The translations under genes were made by a program, and so were the position numbers. DNA of 48,286 nucleotides from Lachnospiraceae bacterium UBA7199 (GTDB lineage: Bacteria > Bacillota > Clostridia > Lachnospirales > Lachnospiraceae): contig DKUR01000098.1 of the NCBI GenBank assembly GCA_002490775.1, positions 1-48,286 of the forward strand, read 5' to 3'. Within the stretch, counting starts at the first letter, position 1, and every line of letters starts with the position of its first letter. Below are positions 15,852 to 24,704 of the stretch, one piece after another. Under the pieces are notes generated by a model, which worked only from the letters and a program-made list of their open reading frames with translations, did not search any database and was not told the origin of the DNA.

Positions 15852-17558
15852 ATGAATAAAAAGAATGAGACAATAAGCTTGTTATGTCCGATAGGATGTA
15901 ACCCGGAATATAAAAAACTTTCCGAAGTTACAGTTCATGATTTGGGGATTCCTATTATCTGCGAGCAGATAACGGAGAAAAAGAAAGAGCAGACCTTGTT
16001 TTTGTCAATTCTTTCTAAAATGACGAATGATCCTGAAGTATCCCGCTACAGGAGTGATGTTTTTTCAGATATCTGTAATAACCAGGTTATGCGGGATGAA
16101 ATTTTAAAAATTTTGGATAAGATTAATTTTTTACGCGATTATGGAGGTATAAACAAAAAGTATGAAGAATCTGCAAGTATATGGGATTTGATGCATCGTC
16201 TGGATGAACTGAAAGATTATATTCATTGTGTGGAGGCTATTTATAAAAGTCTTTCGGATGCGGATATTCGCTCGGAGGGCCTGCTTTCCTTAAAGGAATA
16301 TGTGAGTGAACTTTATCAGGATAATGGATTTAGTGAATTGCAGAAGGATATTGCAGCTTTAAAGGCATCTACTTCGGATTTAAAGAGCGTTACGGTGGGG
16401 ATTAATCTGAATGAGCGGTTTGAAGCAGATGGAATTGGTCTGATTTCTATTAATAACAAGTACTTTACCAAGTCAAATATCATTGGCAATTTTTGTGACA
16501 AAATTGCAATGAAGGATCATATAAATTCTGGCACAGAGTGGGAGGAGGATTACAAGTATCACCCTTTTGCTGCGAATGGTTTCAAAAAACAGGATGTATT
16601 TTCACGAAGAGGGGTAGCATCTGTTCCTGAAGGGGATATGATGGAAGACATTCCAAGATATATGAATCGTATTACTGATCAAATGTTGTCTGTTGTTGTG
16701 AAAAAACTGAGAAATATATTAAATAAATATGTATCTGTTACAATTACCGATATTACTGATTTAATGCCGGAATTCATTTACTATGTCCGTTTTGCAGAAT
16801 ATATAGAAAAATTAAGCGGTCAGGGAATGCATTTTTGCAAAGGCACGCTTGCGAAGGAGACGGCGGAAGAACACATAATGCGTGCAAAAGGAATTTATAA
16901 CCTGAAACTGGCATCAGTTGTTTTAAAAGAAAAAGAATCAATCGTTACGAATGATTTGGATTTTGACAGACAGCATCTTGTATATATTTTGACAGGTGCA
17001 AACCGAGGCGGAAAAACAACGATTACGCAGGCGGTTGGCCTTTTGTTTGTGCTTGCCCAGGGCGGCATTTATGTTCCAGGAGATTTTTTTTCCTTTCATC
17101 CGGTCGACTGCATTTATACGCATTTTCCAGCGGATGAGGATAAAACACTGGATCTTGGGCGTTTAGGCGAAGAGTGCAAACGCTTTCGGGAAATTTATTC
17201 CTGCTGCACCGAAAACAGTCTTTTACTGCTCAATGAAACCTTTTCCACAACTTCCTTTGAGGAGGGATATTTTATTGCAAAAGATTCGGTGAAAGCAATT
17301 CTGACTAAGGGAATCCGTACAATTTACAATACACACATGCATAAGCTTGCGTACGATATAGAACAAATTAATAGTCTCTACAAGGAAAAAAGGGCAGTGT
17401 CCCTTATTGTAAAAGCAAAGGGAGGCAACCGCTCCTTTAAAGTTGAAGTTGCACCACCGGAGGGAATGTCCTATGCCAATGACATTGCAGAGAAATACGG
17501 TGTTACTTATGAAATGCTGACCGAGGGAAAGGATTCAGGTACTGCGGAGTCTGATTAA
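15852..17558 (+). CDS. MutS-like ATPase (domain V only, no mismatch-recognition domain)
   Basis: A 568-residue protein with helical MutS core/lever-like regions (about 40-340) and a C-terminal MutS ATPase: Walker A TGANRGGKTT at 381-390, then LDLGRLGEECKRFREIY, and a Walker B reading LLLLNETFSTTSFEEG with NE where MutS has DE. The mismatch-binding domain I is absent and there is no Smr nuclease tail. Such proteins are common in clostridia and have no settled function. It is 65 bases after mcrC in the same direction, with AGGGGGAG upstream. It may belong to the restriction cassette or only be adjacent. Confidence 0.75.
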   Translation: MNKKNETISLLCPIGCNPEYKKLSEVTVHDLGIPIICEQITEKKKEQTLFLSILSKMTNDPEVSRYRSDVFSDICNNQVMRDEILKILDKINFLRDYGGINKKYEESASIWDLMHRLDELKDYIHCVEAIYKSLSDADIRSEGLLSLKEYVSELYQDNGFSELQKDIAALKASTSDLKSVTVGINLNERFEADGIGLISINNKYFTKSNIIGNFCDKIAMKDHINSGTEWEEDYKYHPFAANGFKKQDVFSRRGVASVPEGDMMEDIPRYMNRITDQMLSVVVKKLRNILNKYVSVTITDITDLMPEFIYYVRFAEYIEKLSGQGMHFCKGTLAKETAEEHIMRAKGIYNLKLASVVLKEKESIVTNDLDFDRQHLVYILTGANRGGKTTITQAVGLLFVLAQGGIYVPGDFFSFHPVDCIYTHFPADEDKTLDLGRLGEECKRFREIYSCCTENSLLLLNETFSTTSFEEGYFIAKDSVKAILTKGIRTIYNTHMHKLAYDIEQINSLYKEKRAVSLIVKAKGGNRSFKVEVAPPEGMSYANDIAEKYGVTYEMLTEGKDSGTAESD

Positions 17559-17579
17559 TTGATTAACTAATAAAAATTT

Positions 17580-17608
17580 GTTCCCTGCCGGATAACCGGA
17601 CAGGGAAC
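17580..17608. terminator. bidirectional terminator
   Basis: GTTCCCTG...CAGGGAAC with an inner CCGG-ATAA-CCGG forms a strong stem between two converging genes. T-rich flanks are modest. Confidence 0.75.
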
Positions 17609-17636
17609 ATTATTTTGATGTAAGATGATGAAAGAT

Positions 17637-17906
17637 TTAGCTATGGCAGTGGCGTCTGCCATGTCCCCGGCGTGAAACAGTAACGCAGGAACCGTCGCAA
17701 TAGCCATCAGCATGGTTGTAACCGCAATAGTCATGTCCATCATGTGTATGCCGCCCTGTTTCCGTGCATCCTTCAAAGGTGCAGACCGGGCAGTCGGTGG
17801 AGGACACAGCCTGACGGTGATGCCCATGTGCTGAAACTGGTAAAACAAAAAGAGTAGATACCAGTGCAGCAGTTGCGATGCCAGCCAGCAGCTTTTTAAA
17901 ATACAT
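17637..17906 (-). CDS. small secreted histidine/cysteine-rich protein
   Basis: An 89-residue protein with a classic signal peptide (YFKKLLAGIATAALVSTLFV, then LPVSA, cleavage before HGHHRQ). The mature part is packed with metal ligands: CPVCTFEGCTETGRHTHDG, then YCGYNHADGYCDGSC, and a HGRRHCHS tail. It probably binds a transition metal such as zinc or nickel outside the cell; the metal is inference. The start has a strong AAAGGAGGG. It is a single-gene unit converging on the MutS-like gene. Confidence 0.75.
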   Translation of the reverse strand: MYFKKLLAGIATAALVSTLFVLPVSAHGHHRQAVSSTDCPVCTFEGCTETGRHTHDGHDYCGYNHADGYCDGSCVTVSRRGHGRRHCHS

Positions 17907-18023
17907 GTAGCTTCCCTCCTTTCAAGAACTTATATTAAGGTTAGTATAGCATGGGAGAAGGAAGGATACAAGAAGCTGATTCCTGCCGATAATAAAAAAT
18001 ATATAAAAGAGAGGTGTGGTCTT

Positions 18024-18236
18024 ATGTTTGGAAAAAAGAAAATTATAAAAAAGGAATATGACAGAGAAAATCAGCGTCCGATATTAAAATGCAGTATTTG
18101 TAACGGGGAACAGGTAGCCGGATTTAAAAACATACATACCGGGAAATTTGAGGAGATAGCACTTATCCGCAACAGAAAAGAATTGGAGGATTTTATGGAT
18201 ATGTATGGAATAGATAGCGTGGAAAAAGAGTACTAA
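18024..18236 (+). CDS. small conserved CxxC protein
   Basis: A 70-residue basic protein with a CSIC pair at about residues 25-28 (LKCSICNGEQVAGFK) and a helical C-terminus (RKELEDFMDMYG). Short proteins of this type occur in Lachnospiraceae, and databases sometimes carry an implausible enzyme name for them. I do not assign a function. GAGAGGTG precedes the ATG. One CxxC pair could bind metal only as a dimer. Confidence 0.65.
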   Translation: MFGKKKIIKKEYDRENQRPILKCSICNGEQVAGFKNIHTGKFEEIALIRNRKELEDFMDMYGIDSVEKEY

Positions 18237-18384
18237 AAAGCTGTCGGTTCAGGGGCAAAAGAAAATATAATAAAATGACACGATTTCAAGTTGGCTTCAT
18301 ATATTGTAAATGAGACCAAATATGAAGAATTCCATTATGTTCTTAAGATTTAGTGAAACGTCGGAAGTTAGAAAGGAGATTAAC

Positions 18385-18759
18385 ATGGACAACGAAATGG
18401 AAATGGGACTTGGAATGGGTGAAATTATGTATGAAGAAATGGATAGAGCAGCAAAAAAGGAAATGGACAGGGTGGGCTGTTCGGCAGTAGGATATCAGGA
18501 TGTTAATGTGTGTATTCCTGTGACAATCAAAACCTTTGGAGAGGCAGGAAATGCTAAAACCCAGTGCTTGGGGAAAGCAATTATATCATCTGGCTGCGAT
18601 AGCTGTTCGGGTAAAACAAATGATGTATGTAAATTTACTATCAGTCAGAAATTAAGGGTAGAAGTACCTGTTATCTTTGGTGCAAGGGCGGAAGTGGGTA
18701 AAGCCTCTGTGGATTGTGATTATGCAGTAAACTGCGGATGCAGTGATATGGGAATGTGA
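18385..18759 (+). CDS. SPOCS-like cysteine-rich protein
   Basis: A 124-residue protein. After a Met/Glu-rich start it reads DVNVCIPVTIKTFGEAGNAK, then TQCLGKAIISSGCDSC. This resembles the cysteine-and-proline beta motif of SPOCS/DUF3794 proteins linked to spore or cell-envelope layers. Eight cysteines are spread over the domain. AGAAAGGAG fixes the start at 18385, which excludes 25 upstream codons. Its stop overlaps the ferritin-like gene by one base (TGATG), so the two are coupled. A spore-coat or envelope role is inference. Confidence 0.65.
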   Translation: MDNEMEMGLGMGEIMYEEMDRAAKKEMDRVGCSAVGYQDVNVCIPVTIKTFGEAGNAKTQCLGKAIISSGCDSCSGKTNDVCKFTISQKLRVEVPVIFGARAEVGKASVDCDYAVNCGCSDMGM

Positions 18760-19307
18760 TGGATAGGTCAACAGACTCTTTATCGAATACCTGCGGGTTT
18801 GAAAATGTAAAGCCAATTATGGTGGATTACCCCTACCCTGAAATAAAAGTAAAAGCGCCAAATTTAATGTATGCAAATCTGCTCAGCAATGATTATTGTG
18901 GAGTAACTTCTGAAATGTCGGCAATTACGCAGTATATTAATAATGAAAACCGCTTATCCTGCGCCCAGTGTCCTGTGGCAAAGTCAATTTTGGGATTGGC
19001 AATGGCAGAAATGATTCATTTGCAAAAATTAGGTGAACTAATTTTTTTGCTTGGAGGAGACGTGAATTTTACAGCCGTTTCGCAAAACGGAAGACCAAAA
19101 ATGTGGACGCCTTCCTGTCTGGATATACCGGACAAATTAGGTAATATGCTGCGGGCAGATATTGAAGCCGAAACAGCAGCAATCAACCAATACCGGGCTC
19201 ATATGAGGATGATAAAGGATGAATGCGTAAATGCAGTTTTAGATAGAATTATCATGGATGAAGAATATCATATTATGATACTGCAGGCATTGTTAAGTGA
19301 AATATAA
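18759..19307 (+). CDS. ferritin-like four-helix protein
   Basis: A 182-residue protein with the ligand pattern of a ferritin-like di-metal fold: helix 1 with SEMSAITQYINNE, helix 2 with MAEMIHLQKLGEL (ExxH), helix 3 with DIEAETAAINQYRAHM, and helix 4 with DEEYHIMILQ (ExxH). It resembles the rubrerythrin/CotJC manganese-catalase-like group in layout, so an oxidative-stress or peroxide role is plausible. An in-frame GTG lies one codon upstream (18756), but ATG 18759 overlapping the previous stop is the natural coupled start. A spore-related function is suggested by its SPOCS-like partner. Confidence 0.75.
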   Translation: MDRSTDSLSNTCGFENVKPIMVDYPYPEIKVKAPNLMYANLLSNDYCGVTSEMSAITQYINNENRLSCAQCPVAKSILGLAMAEMIHLQKLGELIFLLGGDVNFTAVSQNGRPKMWTPSCLDIPDKLGNMLRADIEAETAAINQYRAHMRMIKDECVNAVLDRIIMDEEYHIMILQALLSEI

Positions 19308-19362
19308 CTTGTCTATGCAGGTTAACCGAATTAAAATTTCATATTTAAGTATTTGAAAGAGT

Positions 19363-19397
19363 CAGCACTGGGTGGAGTTTTTCACTTAGTGCTGTTT
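19363..19397 (+). terminator. terminator after the ferritin-like gene
   Basis: CAGCACT (19363-19369) pairs with AGTGCTG (19388-19394) with a small inner stem, followed by TTTCATT. Confidence 0.6.
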
Positions 19398-19464
19398 CAT
19401 TACTATAAGGATGGCTAGTAAAGTTTGTCATTTGTTTTTTATAAAGAGGGAATGCTTTTGCCAA

Positions 19465-19493
19465 TTGTAAAAGTAAGGATCTCATCATATAAT
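19465..19493 (+). promoter_or_regulatory. promoter of the GH42 beta-galactosidase operon
   Basis: TTGTAA (19465-19470), a 17-base spacer, TATAAT (19488-19493). No clear operator palindrome is seen around it. Confidence 0.7.
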
Positions 19494-19539
19494 AGAAGCA
19501 GTATTGCTATCAGAGAATATGTTTGGAGGCAGATTACAG

Positions 19540-21624
19540 ATGGAAAAACTTCTTTTTGGAGCCGCTTATTATGAGGAATATATGCCCTGTGAGAGGCTGG
19601 ATGAAGATATAGCCCTGATGAAAAAGGCAGGAATTAATACGGTTCGGATTGCAGAATCCACATGGAGTACATGCGAACCACAGGAGGGCATGTTTGATTT
19701 TTCTCATGTGGAAAAGGTTTTGGATAAAATGGAGGAGGCCGGGATCGGGGTGATCGTAGGAACACCTACCTATGCAATTCCTGCATGGATGGTAAAGTCA
19801 TACCCAGAGGTATTAGCCACTACCATAAAGGGGCAGGGAATTTATGGCCCAAGGCAGATTATGGATATTACCAATCCCGTTTACCTTTACTATGGGGAGA
19901 GGATTATCAGAGAATTGATGAAACACGTAGCAGACAGAAAGTGTGTTATTGGTTATCAGTTAGATAATGAAACAAAATATTATGGAACTGCCGGGAAAAA
20001 TGTGCAGGAGAGGTTTGTAAAATATCTTCGCAGGAAATTCCATGATGACTTAAATGCAATGAATGCAGAATTTGGCTTAGATTATTGGAGCAACCGCATT
20101 GATGCATGGGAAGATTTCCCAGATGTGAGAGGAACGATTAACGGAAGTCTGGGAGCAGAATTTGAAAAATTCCAGAGAACTTTGGTAGAGGAATTTTTAG
20201 GCTGGCAGGCTGGAATTGTAAATGAGTACCGTAAAGCGCATCAATTTATAACCCACAATCTGGATTTTGCATGGAAGGGATATTCCTGGGGCGTTCAGCC
20301 GGATATTGACCAATATAAGACAGCAAAGCACCTTACCATAGCAGGAGCAGATATTTATCATCCTACCCAGGACGAGCTGACAGGAATAGAAATTGCTTTT
20401 GGAGGAGATCTGATCCGGTCTTTAAAGCAGGATAATTATTTGATTTTAGAAACCCAGGCGCAGGGATTTCCGGGATGGACGCCTTATAAAGGACAACTCC
20501 GCCTGCAGGCATACAGCCATATTGCCTCTGGGGCAAACAGTGTAATGTATTGGCACTGGCATTCCATTCACAATGCGGTAGAAAGCTATTGGAAAGGACT
20601 TTTAAGCCATGATTTTCAGGAAAATGAAACCTATTTGGAAGCATGCAGGATCGGGAAAGAGTTTTCAGAAATCGGAAGTCATCTGGTCAATTTAAAAAAG
20701 CAAAATGACGTGGCAGTGCTGGTCAGTAATGAGGCATTGACAGCGCTTAAATGGTTCGGAATAGATGCAATGGCATCAGATAACGGACAAGTTTCCTACA
20801 ATGATGTGGTGCGCTGGATGTATGATGCTTTATATAAAATGAACGTGGAATGCGATTTTGTCTGGCCGGAGTCAGAAAACTTAAGCAAATATAAAATGAT
20901 TGTGGTGCCAGCTCTTTATGCGGCAGATGATAAGCTGCTTAACCGGCTCAGCCAGTATGTGCAGGATGGGGGCGTGCTGGTGACAACTTTTAAATCGGGT
21001 TTTGCCAATGAAAATGTTAAAATCAGCCATGAAATTCAGCCCCATATTCTGACGAAGTGTCTGGGAGTTAAATATCATCAGTTTACTTTCCCGAAAAATG
21101 TTCTGCTTTCAGGAGAGCTGATTGGCAGTGAACCTCAAAGCATCAAGGCAGGTGATATGGACGCTGCCGGTAAGGGGGATATTCATATTCATTCAGGAAA
21201 AGAAGCAAAGGTATTTATGGAGCTTTTGATTCCCACAGGCGCAGATTCCCTGGCGGTTTATGATCATTATAACTGGAAAGGTTATAGTGCTGTTACAAGA
21301 AACTGCTATGGAAAGGGAAAAGCCTACTATATTGGCTGTATGACGGATGAAGAGGTTTTGACGGAAATTTTTCACAGGGCATTAACAGATGCCGGAATAA
21401 GCTATGAAAAGGAAAGCAGATTTCCAGTTATTATCCGTAAAGGAAAGAATGATTTTGGGAAAATGGTGTGGTATTATTTGAATTATTCAGAGAAAGAACA
21501 AAAGATTTTCTATGCATTTCAGGAAGGCACCAATCTCCTTACTGGAAATAAAGTAAAAAAAGGAGATAGCATTGTCTTATCTGCATGGGATCTTGTAATC
21601 ATTGAGGAGAATAAGTTATGTTAA
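19540..21624 (+). CDS. GH42-family beta-galactosidase
   Basis: A 694-residue cytoplasmic glycosidase. The N-terminal TIM barrel begins FGAAYYEEYMP. The acid/base glutamate is E144 in YQLDNETKYYG and the nucleophile is E304 in LILETQAQGFPG. The trimerisation domain (about 390-600, with VLVTTFKSGFANEN) and a C-terminal beta domain follow, matching the family length. It hydrolyses beta-galactosides from plant or host glycans. The ATG at 19540 matches the family start and has GGAGG eleven bases upstream. It overlaps nfo by seven bases. There is no sugar transporter nearby, so the substrate must enter by a system encoded elsewhere. Confidence 0.92.
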   Translation: MEKLLFGAAYYEEYMPCERLDEDIALMKKAGINTVRIAESTWSTCEPQEGMFDFSHVEKVLDKMEEAGIGVIVGTPTYAIPAWMVKSYPEVLATTIKGQGIYGPRQIMDITNPVYLYYGERIIRELMKHVADRKCVIGYQLDNETKYYGTAGKNVQERFVKYLRRKFHDDLNAMNAEFGLDYWSNRIDAWEDFPDVRGTINGSLGAEFEKFQRTLVEEFLGWQAGIVNEYRKAHQFITHNLDFAWKGYSWGVQPDIDQYKTAKHLTIAGADIYHPTQDELTGIEIAFGGDLIRSLKQDNYLILETQAQGFPGWTPYKGQLRLQAYSHIASGANSVMYWHWHSIHNAVESYWKGLLSHDFQENETYLEACRIGKEFSEIGSHLVNLKKQNDVAVLVSNEALTALKWFGIDAMASDNGQVSYNDVVRWMYDALYKMNVECDFVWPESENLSKYKMIVVPALYAADDKLLNRLSQYVQDGGVLVTTFKSGFANENVKISHEIQPHILTKCLGVKYHQFTFPKNVLLSGELIGSEPQSIKAGDMDAAGKGDIHIHSGKEAKVFMELLIPTGADSLAVYDHYNWKGYSAVTRNCYGKGKAYYIGCMTDEEVLTEIFHRALTDAGISYEKESRFPVIIRKGKNDFGKMVWYYLNYSEKEQKIFYAFQEGTNLLTGNKVKKGDSIVLSAWDLVIIEENKLC

Positions 21625-22460
21625 CTATAGGAAGTCATATGTCCATCGCAGATGGAATTGCAAAGGCGGCTGAAAACGCAGGAAAAATGGGGGCGAATAC
21701 CATGCAGATTTTTAGCCGTAATCCTCGCGGATCTGGCTATAGAAATTATGATGCAGAGGAAATAAAAAAATTTCAAAGCGTTCGCCAGGAGTATCATTTT
21801 GGGGCAATTCTTGCCCATGCACCTTATACCATGAATTTAGCAAGTGCCAAGGAGCAGACTTATGAATTTGCCTGTATGGTAATGCGGGAGGATGTCGCCA
21901 GAATGAATGCACTTGGAATTGAAAATATTGTATTTCATCCGGGAAGTCATACAGGAATAGGGGTTGATGCCGGGATTAGAAACATTATTGCAGGGCTTGA
22001 TCAGGCCATTACCGGAGAAGAAAGTATTACGGTGCTTTTAGAAACCATGTCAGGGAAGGGAACAGAAATTGGAGTAAGCTTTGAAGAACTTAAAGCAATT
22101 CATGACGGAGTAAAGCATCCTGAAAGGATTGGAGTCTGTCTGGATACCTGCCATGTTTTTTCAGCAGGATATGATATTGTAAATGATTTGGAAGGCGTCA
22201 TAGAGGAATTTGACCGGATACTGGGGCTTGACCTTTTACGGGCAATTCACTTAAATGACAGTATGATGCCTTTTGGTGCGCATAAAGACCGCCATGCACC
22301 AATTGGTGATGGAGAGATTGGAATGGAAGCGCTTCTTAACGTTCTAAAGCACCCGGCTTTGGAAGGACTGCCTGTTTATCTTGAAACACCTTTTGATGAT
22401 GAAGGGCATGAAAGGGAAATTTTGATGATTAAAGAAAAATTAAAACTAAATTTAATTTAA
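21618..22460 (+). CDS. nfo: endonuclease IV (AP endonuclease)
   Basis: A 280-residue TIM-barrel DNA repair enzyme that cuts 5' to abasic sites using three zinc ions. The zinc-binding segments are all visible: IGSHMSI, HAPYTMNLAS, IVFHPGSHTG, VLLETMSGKGTEIG, CLDTCHVFSAGYD, HLNDSMMPFGAHKDRH and PVYLETP. Length and ends are normal. It overlaps the galactosidase by seven bases, so it is translated from the same message, an odd functional pairing. Its product would act after the OGG1-like glycosylase encoded 1.4 kb downstream, in base excision repair. Confidence 0.95.
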   Translation: MLTIGSHMSIADGIAKAAENAGKMGANTMQIFSRNPRGSGYRNYDAEEIKKFQSVRQEYHFGAILAHAPYTMNLASAKEQTYEFACMVMREDVARMNALGIENIVFHPGSHTGIGVDAGIRNIIAGLDQAITGEESITVLLETMSGKGTEIGVSFEELKAIHDGVKHPERIGVCLDTCHVFSAGYDIVNDLEGVIEEFDRILGLDLLRAIHLNDSMMPFGAHKDRHAPIGDGEIGMEALLNVLKHPALEGLPVYLETPFDDEGHEREILMIKEKLKLNLI

Positions 22461-22486
22461 ACTCCGGAGATAAAATAACGATTGAT

Positions 22487-23839
22487 ATGAAAAAAGATTT
22501 AACACAGGGAAATGTAACCAAAACCATGTTGCTCTTTGCAGGCCCTATGATTGTTGGAAACCTGCTGCAGCAGTGCTATAACATAGCAGATACCTTGATT
22601 GTGGGACGGTGTCTTGGCCCTGATGCATTAGCAGCAGTGGGGAGCGCCTATACATTGATGACCTTTTTGACTTCTATTATTATTGGCCTTTGTATGGGAA
22701 GCGGCGCAGTTTTTTCCGTATACTTTGGGAAAAAAGATATTTTGCAGATGAAAAAGAGAATGGCAGCATCTTTTTTGTTTATTGCAGCAGTTACGATTTT
22801 GGTAAATGTGCTTGTATTTGTGTTTCTTGATGGTATTCTTCGAATTCTGCAGGTTCCTGTAGAGGTTTACGACTTGATGAGAGATTACATATGGATCATT
22901 TTCTGGGGGATCGGCTTTGTTTTTCTTTATAACTATTTTGCATATTTTATGCGGGCATTGGGGAATTCATTGATTCCACTATATTTTTTAGGGGCAGCGG
23001 CAGTGCTGAATATTGTTCTTGATGTTGCATTCGTAGTGGATTTTCAAATGGGCGTAAAAGGAGCAGCGCTGGCAACTGTTATTGCCCAGGCTCTGTCGGG
23101 CATGGGAATTGGAATTTATGCATGGTGCCGGGAAACAGAGTTTCGGCCAAAAAGAGCAGAGCTTTTTATTGATAAGGAAGCAATGTGGGAAGTGGTGCGC
23201 CATTCTACGGCAGCCTGTGTACAGCAGTCAGTGATGAATTTTGGCATTTTAATGATACAGGGACTGGTCAATAGTTTTGGGGCTGTGGTGATGGCGGCTT
23301 TTGCGGCGGCTGTAAAGATAGATTCTTTTGCATATATGCCCGCCCAGGAGTTTGGAAATGCATTTTCTCTTTTTATTTCACAGAATCATGGAGGAGGAAG
23401 GACAGACCGGGTTGGATTGGGAATGAAAAAGGCAGCAGTAGTGTCTATATCCTTTTGCCTGATGATATCAGCAGGTATTTTTGTGCTGGCACCGGCACTT
23501 ATGCGCCTGTTTATAGATGCAGGGGAAACTGCAATCATACAGACTGGAGCAGAATATTTAAGAATAGAAGGTGCGTTTTACTGTGGAATTGGCCTTTTAT
23601 TTCTTTTGTATGGATTTTACAGAGGTGTGGAGCGGCCGGAAATGTCGCTGGTGCTTACAGTGATATCCCTTGGAACGAGAGTTCTTCTTGCGTATCTTTT
23701 TTCCCCCATATCGCAGATCGGCGTCATGGGAATCTGGTGGGCAATTCCAATTGGATGGTTTTTGGCAGATCTGGTGGGAATTTCCTGTATTCGCAGGATC
23801 AGTGGATATCGTATATTTAACTTATCATCTGGTAAATAA
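22487..23839 (+). CDS. MATE-family efflux transporter
   Basis: A 450-residue inner-membrane antiporter of about twelve segments. The N-terminus KDLTQGNVTKTMLLFAGPMI and the segment NLLQQCYNIADTLIVGR are standard for the NorM/DinF-type clostridial branch. The second half contains QEFGNAFSLFISQNHGGG. It is in line with nfo and the glycosylase, with 26 bases before it. The GGAG upstream is rather distant from the ATG, so it may depend on coupling. The exported compound is unknown. It differs from the MepA-like pump at 7487. Confidence 0.88.
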   Translation: MKKDLTQGNVTKTMLLFAGPMIVGNLLQQCYNIADTLIVGRCLGPDALAAVGSAYTLMTFLTSIIIGLCMGSGAVFSVYFGKKDILQMKKRMAASFLFIAAVTILVNVLVFVFLDGILRILQVPVEVYDLMRDYIWIIFWGIGFVFLYNYFAYFMRALGNSLIPLYFLGAAAVLNIVLDVAFVVDFQMGVKGAALATVIAQALSGMGIGIYAWCRETEFRPKRAELFIDKEAMWEVVRHSTAACVQQSVMNFGILMIQGLVNSFGAVVMAAFAAAVKIDSFAYMPAQEFGNAFSLFISQNHGGGRTDRVGLGMKKAAVVSISFCLMISAGIFVLAPALMRLFIDAGETAIIQTGAEYLRIEGAFYCGIGLLFLLYGFYRGVERPEMSLVLTVISLGTRVLLAYLFSPISQIGVMGIWWAIPIGWFLADLVGISCIRRISGYRIFNLSSGK

Positions 23840-23873
23840 GATGTGATAGAAAATAGATCGCAGGGAGAAATAA

Positions 23874-24704
23874 ATGGTCAGTATAACAAAAGATAATTTT
23901 TCAATTGGACAAATTTGCGAATCAGGTCAATGCTTCCGCCTGCACAGACTGGAAGAAATTTCTGATGGGAAATATGCCCTGACAGCCTTAGGGCAGTATC
24001 TTGAAGTGGAACAGAGACAAAATCAGCTTTTCTTTGACTGTACACCAGAGGAATTTGAGCGTGTTTGGAGGGAATATTTTGATTTGGAAGAAGACTATGG
24101 GAAAATTATGGATATGATTGATCCCGAGGATACCTATCTTTTAAAGGCCGCTGCTTATGGCAGCGGTATACGGATTCTCCGCCAAGACTTGTGGGAGATG
24201 ATTATCAGCTTTATTGTATCACAACAGAACAATATGAAACGAATCAGGAAATGTATTGAGACCTTATGCCAAAGATACGGAGAAGAAAAAAGGCTGGAGG
24301 ACGGAAGGAAATATTATTTATTTCCAACCCCGGAGGCACTGGCAAAGGTTTCTATAGAAGAATTGTACGCCTGTAACCTGGGATACCGGAGTAAATATAT
24401 TCATAAAACGTCAATGAGCGCAGCTTTTGGAGAAGTTGATCTTGATGCCATAAAGCGGATGGATTATAAAGAAGCAATGACAGAGCTTTGTAAGTTAACT
24501 GGTGTGGGAGAAAAGGTGGCAAACTGCATCTGCCTGTTTGCACTGCATAAAACGGAAGCCTTCCCGGTAGATACCCATATCCAAAAGGTATTAAAAGAGC
24601 AGTATGCAGACGGATTTCCTTTTGAAAGATATGCTTCTTATGCGGGAACCCTGCAGCAGTATATTTTTTATTATGATTTGAAAAAGGGCGATAGAGTATG
24701 CTGA
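23874..24704 (+). CDS. 8-oxoguanine DNA glycosylase (OGG1/AlkA-like HhH family)
   Basis: A 276-residue bifunctional-type base excision enzyme. The N-terminal OGG_N domain has QICESGQCFR, the central helix carries SQQNNMKRIRK, and the helix-hairpin-helix reads LTGVGEKVANCICLFALHK with lysine 214 as the lyase nucleophile. D233 in FPVDTHIQK is the catalytic aspartate. It removes oxidised guanine from DNA and may nick the strand. GGGAGAAATAA precedes the ATG. Its end overlaps the WYL regulator by seven bases. It belongs to the nfo-MATE-glycosylase-regulator run, which looks like a stress or repair operon. Confidence 0.9.
   Translation: MVSITKDNFSIGQICESGQCFRLHRLEEISDGKYALTALGQYLEVEQRQNQLFFDCTPEEFERVWREYFDLEEDYGKIMDMIDPEDTYLLKAAAYGSGIRILRQDLWEMIISFIVSQQNNMKRIRKCIETLCQRYGEEKRLEDGRKYYLFPTPEALAKVSIEELYACNLGYRSKYIHKTSMSAAFGEVDLDAIKRMDYKEAMTELCKLTGVGEKVANCICLFALHKTEAFPVDTHIQKVLKEQYADGFPFERYASYAGTLQQYIFYYDLKKGDRVC

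Noticed and set aside
15852..17558. Annotation as the mismatch repair protein MutS or MutS2.
   Set aside because: The mismatch-recognition domain and the Smr tail are missing and Walker B has NE in place of DE, so only the ATPase family can be supported.
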